The notes under the pieces were generated by a model that was given only the letters and a program-made list of their open reading frames with translations, was not told where the DNA came from and searched no databases. The position numbers were made by a program, and so were the translations under genes. A stretch of DNA of 50,671 nt from an uncultured Lachnospiraceae bacterium. GTDB lineage: Bacteria > Bacillota > Clostridia > Lachnospirales > Lachnospiraceae. This document shows positions 43,325 to 50,671 of the stretch, one piece after another. The stretch covers positions 1 through 50,671 of the forward strand of contig CACYMQ010000040.1 of the NCBI GenBank assembly GCA_902775555.1, given 5' to 3'. The number at the start of each line of letters is the position of its first letter. Position 1 is the stretch's first letter.

Positions 43325-44076
43325 ATGTTTGTAGATATTGATAAAATAGAAGAAGCGGAAGAGCCCACAGTCGTCCTTGACAGTTATGAAGTGACGGGTG
43401 AGGATTTTTCCCTGAAAATGGGACTCTCCAGTATTCTCGGAACCAGGAAGAACCAGCAGGACAGCGTTTACGGACAGGTGGACGGGAAAAGAGCGCTGGC
43501 CATCGTATGTGACGGAATGGGCGGTATGAATGGAGGAGAACTTGCCAGCCAGACGGCTGTAAAGATCCTTGCCGAAGATTATTACAAAAACAGGCCTGAT
43601 TCTGACATTCCCGGTTTTTTCCGTGAAGAAGCAATTAAAATGAATGCAGCGGTGAGGGATCTGGAGGATGGTAAAGGAAATCCTCTGAACGGGGGAACCA
43701 CGGTGTGGCGGTAAACCGGGAACACAACTTCCGGATGCGTCTGGATGAGAGACTGAAATCCGGTGCGATCACAAAGGAGCAGTATAAGAAAGAGGAAGGG
43801 CAGGCGGAGGCACTGATCAGCTATCTGGGGATCGAAGATCTGACCCTGATGGATATCAACAAGAAACCGTTCCTGCTCCAGGAAAACGATATCGTGCTTC
43901 TTTGCAGTGACGGACTCTATAAGTGTCTCAAGGAAAGTGAGATCGGAGAACTGGTCTACTACGAGGAACCGGATATGGAACGTGCGGCAAGAAGACTGAC
44001 GAATGTTGTATTAAAGAGAAAAAAACGTTCTCAGGACAATACTTCACTGGTGATCATGCAGTACAATAGGTACTAA
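43325..44076 (+). pseudogene. Second PP2C phosphatase gene, missing its central segment
   Basis: The first frame (43325 to a stop at 43714) encodes the PP2C start with NQQDSVYG, VCDGMGGMNGGE and NGGTTV, then stops. The second frame (from about 43705 to 44076) continues with VNREHNFRM, LLCSDGLYKCL and SQDNTSLV. The two halves are joined directly: about 29 residues, holding the GDSR motif, are absent. The lost length would be one more than a multiple of three. The 5' part has AAAGGA upstream. Without the centre neither half should be active. A natural deletion and an assembly gap are both possible. Confidence 0.8.
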
Positions 44077-44110
44077 AGGATATACAAGTTCAAGCTAAGG
44101 AGGAGAGATT

Positions 44111-44703
44111 ATGAACTTAACAAGATGTGCAAACGGACACTTTTATGATGCGGATGCTTTTCAGTTCTGCCCGCATTGTAATGCAGTGTATTTGACACAC
44201 CCACTGCTCCGCATACGATGCCTGCGCAGCCCGAAACGGTTACAAATGATTCACTGAGTGAGCAATTACAGAAGTTGGGCGATGTCGGAGGTTTTGAGGA
44301 TGAGGAGACAGACAAAACCGTAAGATATCAGTCTCTGAATGCAAAGCAGTCTCCGGTCGTTGGCTGGCTTGTATGTATCAGTGGGGAAGAGATCGGACGC
44401 AGCTTTGAGCTGAAGGAAGGAAGGAATTTCATCGGAAGAAGTGATTCCCAGGATGTTACACTTACCGGCGATAAGAGTATTTCCAGAGAAAAGCATGCGA
44501 TCCTTGTTTATGATCCGAAATCCAGGGTATTCATGGTACAGCCGGGTGAATCCCATGAACTGTTCTATCTGAATGACGAGGTTGTTTTGGGATCAACGAA
44601 ACTTGCGATCAATGATAAGATCCTGATCGGGAATACAAAGCTGATATTTGTTCCTTTCTGCGGAGAGTCCTTTGCATGGGAGGACCTGGATAAGGCAGAG
44701 TGA
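44111..44703 (+). pseudogene. CxxxH-CxxC module plus FHA gene, frame broken near 44180
   Basis: AAGGAGGAG precedes ATG 44111. The first 23 residues are the module also found in the next two genes (Cys6, His10, Cys20, Cys23). Soon after CPHCNA the frame changes; the downstream frame reads VFDTPTAPHTMPAQPE and gives a linker and an FHA domain (FIGRSDSQD, SISREKHAIL). The FHA part could start by itself at ATG 44218 but has no ribosome site. A deletion of one (or an insertion of two) more than a multiple of three explains it. Followed by a strong terminator. Confidence 0.7.
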
Positions 44704-44721
44704 TCCGGTGATTAATAATGA

Positions 44722-44766
44722 CCCTTGCCATCCGGACAGACGATATCCGGATGGTGAGGGTTTTTG
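44722..44766 (+). terminator. Terminator ending the kinase operon
   Basis: A 15-bp stem with two G-T pairs (44722-44736 with 44746-44760) is followed by five T residues. No clear promoter follows before 44788, so some read-through may feed the next genes. Confidence 0.85.
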
Positions 44767-44787
44767 TATCAAAAATGAGGAAGACAT

Positions 44788-45639
44788 ATGAATATCATTC
44801 AGTGTAGGTTCGGGCACTATTATGATCATGACGTATTTGCGGAATGCCCACACTGCGCAAAGCAGGCAAATGCGGTATCACCATCCCCGCTGGAAATGAA
44901 CAGAGGAATCGTGGATAATTCGGAAACAGTGTTGGTGCGCCAACCGTTTCAGTGGGGAGTGGAGGATAAAGAAAAAGAGGATAATGACAGAACGGTTCTG
45001 TTTCATGAGGATGATGTGGCACCATCAGGCCTGACCTACGGGCAGGAGAAGGAGAGACAGAACGTTTCTTTCCGTGAGGAATCAGAGTCGGAAACGACAC
45101 TGCTGACACGGGATGAATGGAAAAGAGGATTGATCGTAGGATGGCTGATCGGTGTGACCGGATCAGCCTATGGCCAGTTTTACCCGTTGTTCACGGACAA
45201 CAACTGGGTTGGTACGGATAAGGAAAACCAGCTGATGGTTGGGATTCAGAGTGATGGCTACAGTTGTGTAAACTGCGTCATCAGTTTTGATATGAAGTCA
45301 AAGGAGTTTTTCGTTAACGGGGAACTTCGTATCGCGAATAAGGCAACAACTCCGATCTATGTTGACGGAGATCTGATAGATGGGACCAAATACCTGAAGG
45401 ATCAGGATATTCTGGAGATAGAGGGCCTGCAGTATGAGCTGATCAAGCTTTGCAAGGACGGTTTCTCCTGGTGGAAGGAGAAGAAGAAAACAGGACGGAC
45501 GGAAATGCTCACCATCGATGATGTTATGGGGCAGCCGTCGGAGGACAGCCAGGGAGAGTATTGGAACTGTCCGGTATGTTCGGCGAGAAATCACAGACTT
45601 CAAAGATATTGTCTGACTTGTGGAAGGAGTAGATTCTGA
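44788..45639 (+). CDS. CxxxH-CxxC module, degenerate FHA, and C-terminal zinc ribbon
   Basis: 283 residues, soluble. The N-terminal module has Cys6, His10, Cys20 and Cys23 with HYYDHD between. A charged linker follows, then an FHA-like fold (about 112-225; LIVGWLIGVTGSAYGQFYPL). It lacks Gly-Arg (WVGTDKE) and Ser-x-x-His (SCVNCVIS), so it probably does not bind phosphothreonine. The end is a four-Cys ribbon (NCPVC ... YCLTC). ATG 44788 follows GAGGAAGAC. Two bases after the stop comes the next gene. Looks like an adaptor protein. Confidence 0.8.
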   Translation: MNIIQCRFGHYYDHDVFAECPHCAKQANAVSPSPLEMNRGIVDNSETVLVRQPFQWGVEDKEKEDNDRTVLFHEDDVAPSGLTYGQEKERQNVSFREESESETTLLTRDEWKRGLIVGWLIGVTGSAYGQFYPLFTDNNWVGTDKENQLMVGIQSDGYSCVNCVISFDMKSKEFFVNGELRIANKATTPIYVDGDLIDGTKYLKDQDILEIEGLQYELIKLCKDGFSWWKEKKKTGRTEMLTIDDVMGQPSEDSQGEYWNCPVCSARNHRLQRYCLTCGRSRF

Positions 45640-45641
45640 TC

Positions 45642-47480
45642 ATGAATATAAGAAAATGTGCCCAGGGACATACATATGACTCGGATGTATATATGGAATG
45701 CCCATATTGCAGCAACCCGAATTATATCAATTACAGTGAAATGACCCCTTCGAATGCAGGAGATACGGAACTCCTCCGTGGGTCGGGGGCTCCGCAGGGC
45801 GCTCTGCTCCCGGCAGTTCCGGTGCGTCGTCCGAAACCGGTAGCGAATCCGCCGGAAGTAATCTACCAGGGAGCCGGTTATTATGGAGGAGCGGAGAATA
45901 TGCAGGGGCAGTATGGCCAGCAGATCCCTCCGTTTGATCCGAATCAGATGGGGATGCAGTTCTATCCGATGGATGAGGAACCGGCGACACAGTATCTCCG
46001 CCCGGATCAGCTTCAACAGGGATTCGGATCCCAGGGTCAGCAGGGATACGGCAGCCAGGGCCAGCAGGGATATAACGGCCAGGGCCAGCAGGGATATGGC
46101 AGCCAGGGCCAGCAGGGATATAACGGCCAGGGCCAGCAGGGATATAACGGCCAGGGCCAGCAGGGATACGGCGGTCAGGGCCAGCAGGGATATAACGGCC
46201 AGGGCCAGCAGGGATATAACGGCCAGGGCCAGCAGAATTATGGTGTGCCGGGAGAAACCTCTGAATTGCTGCAGAATATGGTTCAGCAGATGAAGGCCAG
46301 GGAAGGCATGCAATCCGGAAGTGCCGGAACAACAGTGCCCGGTAATTCCGGAAGAACTCCTGCCGGGAATGCGGGGGGAGTACAGTCCGGGAATGCCGGA
46401 AGAACGCCTGCCGGGAATATGGGCAACGTACAGCCCGGTAATTCCGGAAGGATCGCATCGGGAAATGCCGGAGGCGCCGCTGCCGGGAATGCCGGAAGAG
46501 CAGCATCCGGAAATGCCGATCGGCCACGGACTCCGAATACTGCCGGTCCCCGTTCGGATGCTTCCGTAAAGCGGCAGGACTCCAGGCCTGCGTCAGGAAA
46601 GGGATCGGGAGGAAAGAAGAACTCCCAGTTCCCCGGATGGATGATCATGATCATAGTTCTTTCCGCACTTATGGCAGCAGGTGGTGTGGTATTCTTCCTT
46701 CTGGGTCTGTCTAAATCAAAGGAGAGGAGTTCGTCGGGCAGTTACACTCCGGTTTCCGGTTCTTCCGGAGCAGGCAGTTCTACAGAAGCAGGCGGTTCTA
46801 CGGAAGCAGGCAGTTCTACGGAAACAGGCGTTCCTCCGGTGGCTCCCGTTCCGGGAACGAATGCTGCCACAGAACCCGGGTTCGTTATCACACAGGCACT
46901 GAAATTCAGTGACTATACCAAGGTGTGGAATATCACGGACGGAGGTAGTCTGAAGATCCGGAAGACGGGAGAAGCAACCGTTAGTTATGTGACCGGTAAG
47001 CAGATCACAGGCGTGAAATGGTCCTCTTCCGATGCGAAAGGCCTCTCCATTGATGAAAACGGAAACCTGAAGGTACTGAAGGAAGGCACTTGGACGGTAA
47101 CTGCAGAAGTGACAGGGGATGAGAGCGGAACCTACAGTTTCACGGTAGAAGCAGAAAAAGCCGGATGGATAAAGAAAGGGGAACACTTTTATTTTATCAA
47201 TGGTTCAGACGAAATTACAGTCGGACTGAGAAAGATCGGCGAGAAAGAATATTATTTCAACGAGGAAGGGATCATGCAGTCCGGGGTTCAGACAGTGGAT
47301 GGACAGAAGTACTATTTTAAACCCGACAAAAGCGGACATGCAGAAAAGATCCTGAATGATTGGGTTCAGGAAGGCGAGATCTATTACTATTGCACCGGAG
47401 ACGGAACACTGGCTACGGGTACTATGGAAATCGGCGGGAAAACGTACAAGTTTGATGAGAACGGAGTATGGAAGGAATGA
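45642..47480 (+). CDS. Membrane protein: CxxxH-CxxC module inside, Big2 and wall-binding-type repeats outside
   Basis: 612 residues. The N-terminal module (Cys6, His10, Cys20, Cys23) leads to a Pro-rich stretch, ten copies of an eight-residue QQGYNGQG unit (about 125-204), and a Gly/Asn/Ala-rich part with GNAGR units. A helix at about 333-355 has no signal peptide, so the N-terminal 330 residues are cytosolic. Outside are a Ser/Gly linker, a Big2-like domain (about 440-505) and about four repeats of the wall/glucan-binding type (QKYYFKPD, IYYYCTGDGTLATG). The gene starts two bases after the previous stop; the last four bases overlap the next start. It may tether the signalling proteins to the wall. 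Confidence 0.85.
   Translation: MNIRKCAQGHTYDSDVYMECPYCSNPNYINYSEMTPSNAGDTELLRGSGAPQGALLPAVPVRRPKPVANPPEVIYQGAGYYGGAENMQGQYGQQIPPFDPNQMGMQFYPMDEEPATQYLRPDQLQQGFGSQGQQGYGSQGQQGYNGQGQQGYGSQGQQGYNGQGQQGYNGQGQQGYGGQGQQGYNGQGQQGYNGQGQQNYGVPGETSELLQNMVQQMKAREGMQSGSAGTTVPGNSGRTPAGNAGGVQSGNAGRTPAGNMGNVQPGNSGRIASGNAGGAAAGNAGRAASGNADRPRTPNTAGPRSDASVKRQDSRPASGKGSGGKKNSQFPGWMIMIIVLSALMAAGGVVFFLLGLSKSKERSSSGSYTPVSGSSGAGSSTEAGGSTEAGSSTETGVPPVAPVPGTNAATEPGFVITQALKFSDYTKVWNITDGGSLKIRKTGEATVSYVTGKQITGVKWSSSDAKGLSIDENGNLKVLKEGTWTVTAEVTGDESGTYSFTVEAEKAGWIKKGEHFYFINGSDEITVGLRKIGEKEYYFNEEGIMQSGVQTVDGQKYYFKPDKSGHAEKILNDWVQEGEIYYYCTGDGTLATGTMEIGGKTYKFDENGVWKE
46014..46253 (+). repeat. Ten 24-bp tandem repeats encoding QQGYNGQG units
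   Basis: The units are in frame and differ mainly by AAC or GGC and GGC or AGC codons (GYGSQG or GYNGQG). Copy number could vary between strains without loss of frame. Not a CRISPR: no spacers. Confidence 0.95.
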
Positions 47481-50473
47481 GATCAAGATTTTTAAAAGGA
47501 TTGACAGGGCTTCTGACAGCCGGATTACTGTGTGCTTCCACATTTTCAATGGATTCCTTTGCAGATAATCCGATCATGATCGGCGGTGGCGGGTTCATGA
47601 TCAATGAAAATAATTTCCCGGATGCTGTATTTCGTGAATTTATCCAGGACAATTATGATCTGGACGGAGATACCATGCTGAGTGAAGCCGAGAAACAGAT
47701 GGTGACCAGCATGGATATCAGCCGGCTGGGGATCGAGGACGTGACAGGGATCGTGCAGTTTACCTATCTGGAGTCCTTTACCTGTGATTATAACGATTTG
47801 ACATCTTTGGAACTTCCGGACGAGCACATGAAATACCTTTCCTGTTCCCATAACCGGCTGATACAGTTCTATGCGGGAAACAAGCTGGAAACCATCTACT
47901 GCGATAACAATCAGCTGACGGAACTGGACCTCCAGGATATGACGGAACTGAAGGAGCTGGATTTCAGCAGGAACCGGGTGAATCGTATCGATCTCACCCA
48001 TAACTCAAAACTGAAAAGTCTGAAGTGCAGCAATAATTCCCTTACGGAACTGAATCTTGGATATAATACGGAGCTGGAGAGACTGGAAGTCTCCGGAAAT
48101 CCCATCCGGCTTCTGGAGCTCAGGAACAACCCGGATCTCAGTGCGCTGATGATTGGTTCGGATATGATCAAAGTGGAAAATGATGGTGACCTGGGATGGG
48201 TGACCAAAGGGGATAATACCTATTATGTGATGGATAAGAATACTAAACCGAAGAGTTCCAGGCTTGCGGTCGGTGAAAGAACGATCGACGGGAAGGATTA
48301 TACCTTTTCGGACGAGGGCGTCCTGATCCGGGATTCGTCCGGTTCCGGAACGACGGTAGCTACTGATAAGCTGATAGACATCACGGTATTACCTTCCTCT
48401 GTGGATATGACCCTGCTGGATACCAAACAGCTGGCGGTGGTAACCGATCCGTCGGATTTTCCGCGTGAGAAACTGGCATGGGCATCACTGGATGAGAATA
48501 TCGTACGAGTGGATTCCCAGGGGCGTATCACACCGGTGGGAGAGGGAAATACCTATGTTACTGTCAGCTCGACACAGGCCGGAGATGATGCTTACTATAT
48601 GGTACCGGTAAATGTCCGGCCGGTTCTGTCATTTACCTCAGAGCGTCTGGAGCTTTTGTCCGGGCAGGAGGAGCAGATCGAGGTCACCAGAAATACCGGT
48701 GAGATCAGCAGTATCCGTTATGCGTCAAATGATGACGAGATCGCAATTGTTGATGATTACGGAGTGGTAACAGCGGTCGGCGAGGGCCGTACGTCAATCG
48801 AGATCGCCGTGACGGGATATAACGGACAGACCGTGATCTATCAGATCTATGTAGAAGTTACATCAACCGATTATCTGGATCTTACGGTAAATGATCTTCG
48901 TGTCTTCTTCGATGACTCCGAGATCAGCGATCAGATCACCGCGGAGGAAGGTGATATCCTGGATCTGACGGTACTTATTGCGATGCAGGATCAGCGCACA
49001 TTCCGCGCTGACTATTCGACTCCGGAGGTTCAGACCGGAAATGGAAAGGTCAGGATGGTTTGGAGGACCAGTGATCCGAATGTTGCCAGTGTCAATCAGG
49101 GAAGGATCACGATCCGTTCCGCAGGCCTGGCGATCATCACGGTTCGGCCGGTCGGATTGGATCTTCCCATAACATTTACGATCAATGCGGCAAGGAAAAC
49201 CATCGATCTTCAACGGATCTCTATCATCAGTCCGAAGGATGAATATACGGTGGGTGATGTGGAATATCTGACAGCAGTTTATGCACCGCAGAATGCCGAT
49301 GACCGAAATACGGTCTGGGAGTCGACGGATCCGAAAGTCGCTACGGTAGATGCAAATGGCAGGCTCACGGTTCTTGCTTCCGGCTATACGATCATCACTG
49401 CAACAGCCGGTAAGAACGGATCCGTAGTCAATTCGGTCAGGATCAATGTCAGGAATATCCCTGTCAGCTTCCTGTATCTCGGAAAAGGCGGTATGACCGT
49501 ATCGGGAGGAAAGAACACCTACCGGCATGACGCTTCATTTGTGGATCATGCGGTATTTGAAATGAAGCATGGAGTGGATACGGGATTCTATGTACGTACC
49601 ATCGTGAACGGAGATGCGGGGATCAAGGATCTTGCGGCATCCTCTTCCTCGTCAGCTGTCGAGGTTACGGATGTAACTTCCTCTTTCTCGGGATTATCCG
49701 AGACAAACCGGATCTACCGCATCCTGCCGAAGGGTGTCGGTACCGCGACGATCACGATCCGAACAAAGGACGGAAGCAATATCAGTCAGTCATTTACGGT
49801 GAGAGTGCTGCCCTATAACGAATGGCTCAAAAACTCCTCCGGAGAGCTGGTTCATTACAATAAGAATTCCACCATCGATACAGGCTGGAAGAATCTATCC
49901 GGGAAATGGTATCATCTGAGATCCAACGGTGCTGCGGATACCGGATGGAAGAAGCTCGGGAAATGGTACTACTTTGATTCAAAAGGAGTTATGCAGACCG
50001 GTTGGAAGAAGCTGTCCGGCAAGTATTATTTCTTCGGTAAAGACGGAGCCATGAAAACCGGCTGGCAAAAATCCGGGAAGAAATGGTATTACCTGAATTC
50101 CGGCGGAGCCATGCAGACCGGTTGGAAGAAACTGGGCGGAAAGTGGTATCGGTTTGACGGATCGGGAGCCATGGTAACGGGATGGAAGCGGATCTCCGGG
50201 AAATGGTATTACTTTAACCCGTCCGGAGCCATGCAGACCGGTTGGAAGAAGCTGGGTGGAGACTGGTTCTATTTTGAAACCTCGGGAGCCATGAAGACCG
50301 GCTGGATGAAAAGCGGATCCGACTGGTATTATTTCCATGAGGATGAGAATGAAGGAACAGTCGGTTCCATGGCAACGGGAGAAACCTGGGTCGTTACCAA
50401 AGTTGAGGGCTTTACGACCTGGCGTACGCTGTACCGCTTCAATTCAAGCGGTGTCTGTCTGAACAGACGTTAG
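47477..50473 (+). CDS. Secreted surface protein: LRR, five Big2-like domains, wall-binding repeats
   Basis: 998 residues. A signal peptide (1-30, ending SFADN) precedes a calcium-loop-like segment (NYDLDGDTMLSEAE) and leucine-rich repeats of the LPxLxxLxCxxN type (about 85-235). Then come five bacterial Ig-like (Big2) domains (about 290-780; typical VRVDSQGRITPVGEG). The end has about eight glucan/choline-binding-type repeats (GWKKLSGKYYFFGKDGAMKT). I chose ATG 47477, overlapping the stop of the preceding gene (ATGA), with GGAG ten bases upstream; ATG 47468 is also in frame. The protein is likely held to wall polymers. It is co-transcribed with the membrane protein that carries similar repeats. 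Confidence 0.9.
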   Translation: MRSRFLKGLTGLLTAGLLCASTFSMDSFADNPIMIGGGGFMINENNFPDAVFREFIQDNYDLDGDTMLSEAEKQMVTSMDISRLGIEDVTGIVQFTYLESFTCDYNDLTSLELPDEHMKYLSCSHNRLIQFYAGNKLETIYCDNNQLTELDLQDMTELKELDFSRNRVNRIDLTHNSKLKSLKCSNNSLTELNLGYNTELERLEVSGNPIRLLELRNNPDLSALMIGSDMIKVENDGDLGWVTKGDNTYYVMDKNTKPKSSRLAVGERTIDGKDYTFSDEGVLIRDSSGSGTTVATDKLIDITVLPSSVDMTLLDTKQLAVVTDPSDFPREKLAWASLDENIVRVDSQGRITPVGEGNTYVTVSSTQAGDDAYYMVPVNVRPVLSFTSERLELLSGQEEQIEVTRNTGEISSIRYASNDDEIAIVDDYGVVTAVGEGRTSIEIAVTGYNGQTVIYQIYVEVTSTDYLDLTVNDLRVFFDDSEISDQITAEEGDILDLTVLIAMQDQRTFRADYSTPEVQTGNGKVRMVWRTSDPNVASVNQGRITIRSAGLAIITVRPVGLDLPITFTINAARKTIDLQRISIISPKDEYTVGDVEYLTAVYAPQNADDRNTVWESTDPKVATVDANGRLTVLASGYTIITATAGKNGSVVNSVRINVRNIPVSFLYLGKGGMTVSGGKNTYRHDASFVDHAVFEMKHGVDTGFYVRTIVNGDAGIKDLAASSSSSAVEVTDVTSSFSGLSETNRIYRILPKGVGTATITIRTKDGSNISQSFTVRVLPYNEWLKNSSGELVHYNKNSTIDTGWKNLSGKWYHLRSNGAADTGWKKLGKWYYFDSKGVMQTGWKKLSGKYYFFGKDGAMKTGWQKSGKKWYYLNSGGAMQTGWKKLGGKWYRFDGSGAMVTGWKRISGKWYYFNPSGAMQTGWKKLGGDWFYFETSGAMKTGWMKSGSDWYYFHEDENEGTVGSMATGETWVVTKVEGFTTWRTLYRFNSSGVCLNRR
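49883..50397 (+). repeat. Tandem 60-63-bp repeats encoding wall-binding units
   Basis: Several copies share near-identical DNA around ATGCAGACCGGTTGGAAGAA (49990, 50110, 50230). Conserved Trp, Tyr and Gly residues define each unit. Copy number may change by recombination. Confidence 0.88.
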
Positions 50474-50516
50474 GAATCCTATGACCTGTTCTATCGAAAC
50501 AAATTGGAGGTGACCT

Positions 50517-50671
50517 ATGAAAAAAAGATGGAAGAGCATTCTGATCGCGGCATCCCTGATCCTGGGTCAGTTTGCAGGATTGGCCATTCCGATGAAGGCG
50601 GAGGCGGCAACGACCTACAGATATACGCTCTACCGCTATAAGGATCTGGTGGATACCGAGTATAAAACCAC
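50517..50671 (+). CDS. Secreted protein, N-terminal part (3' end outside window)
   Basis: Only 51 residues are visible. A strong GGAGG lies six bases before ATG 50517. A signal peptide (KKRWKSILIAASLILGQFAG ... AEAA) is followed by TYRYTLYRYKDLVDTEYKTT. This last part resembles the tail of the PASTA kinase at 36558 (TLYRISRVVSTETVKTT). The 43 bases before the gene hold no terminator, so it is probably in the same unit as the LRR protein. Confidence 0.75.
   Translation, partial: MKKRWKSILIAASLILGQFAGLAIPMKAEAATTYRYTLYRYKDLVDTEYKT

Noticed and set aside
46014-46253. Possible CRISPR array
   Set aside because: The 24-bp units are directly joined, in frame, without spacers; they encode a protein repeat.
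32505-50671. Type VII or type VI secretion locus
   Set aside because: FHA and PP2C genes occur in such loci, but no WXG100, EssC-type ATPase, or tube or sheath gene is found in the window.

Overview
The window looks like chromosomal DNA of a Gram-positive gut-type Clostridium, most likely Lachnospiraceae. Evidence: about 50% GC, strong AGGAGG ribosome sites, several TTG/GTG starts, TTGACA/TATAAT promoters with 17-base spacers, tRNA genes without encoded CCA, a PyrK/PyrD-type dihydroorotate dehydrogenase, and surface proteins with cell-wall-binding repeats. Every gene I accept lies on the + strand. The genus is inference; no 16S gene or marker search was available.

Left part (1-20.2 kb), housekeeping. 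FeoB C-terminus, two-domain polyphosphate:AMP phosphotransferase, Na/Pi cotransporter with PhoU domain and a long Lys/Glu/Ala tail, class A penicillin-binding protein with a Thr-Pro-Asp tail, and a LytTR regulator. Then comes a long pyrimidine unit: pyrC-pyrF-pyrK-pyrD, a small membrane protein, an M29-like aminopeptidase, deoB, an EF-G-like GTPase and pyrimidine-nucleoside phosphorylase. It joins de novo pyrimidine synthesis to nucleoside salvage.

Middle part (20.2-32.3 kb). A pspA gene broken by a perfect 32-bp tandem duplication, pcrA, a small acidic membrane protein, then nine tRNA genes (Val, Met, Pro, Gly, Arg, His, Gln, Lys, Leu). A 73-bp exact direct repeat full of small hairpins sits between tRNA-Arg and tRNA-His. 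Next are thrH, a polyamine transporter potA-potB-potCD with permease and binding protein fused, an AI-2E family transporter, and a CbiE/CbiT-like protein with a degenerate SAM motif and no cobalamin genes nearby.

Right part (32.4-50.7 kb), the most unusual region. It is a eukaryotic-like phospho-signalling island: an FHA membrane protein, a PP2C phosphatase, a zinc-ribbon Ser/Thr kinase with a solute-binding-protein ectodomain, a zinc-ribbon Ser/Thr kinase with eight PASTA-like repeats, an orphan LytTR response regulator, an FHA remnant, a membrane protein with outer sensor and inner FHA, a soluble kinase-FHA fusion, a second PP2C gene (broken), and three genes in a row that start with the same CxxxH-x9-CxxC module. 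The last of these is a membrane protein carrying wall-binding-type repeats outside. It is followed by a secreted LRR/Big2/wall-binding protein and the start of another secreted protein. A reasonable model is that the two receptor kinases sense small solutes and wall fragments, phosphorylate FHA-binding targets, and are reset by PP2C. Three genes in the island carry frame-breaking losses, so either the island is decaying here or the assembly is faulty at those points.
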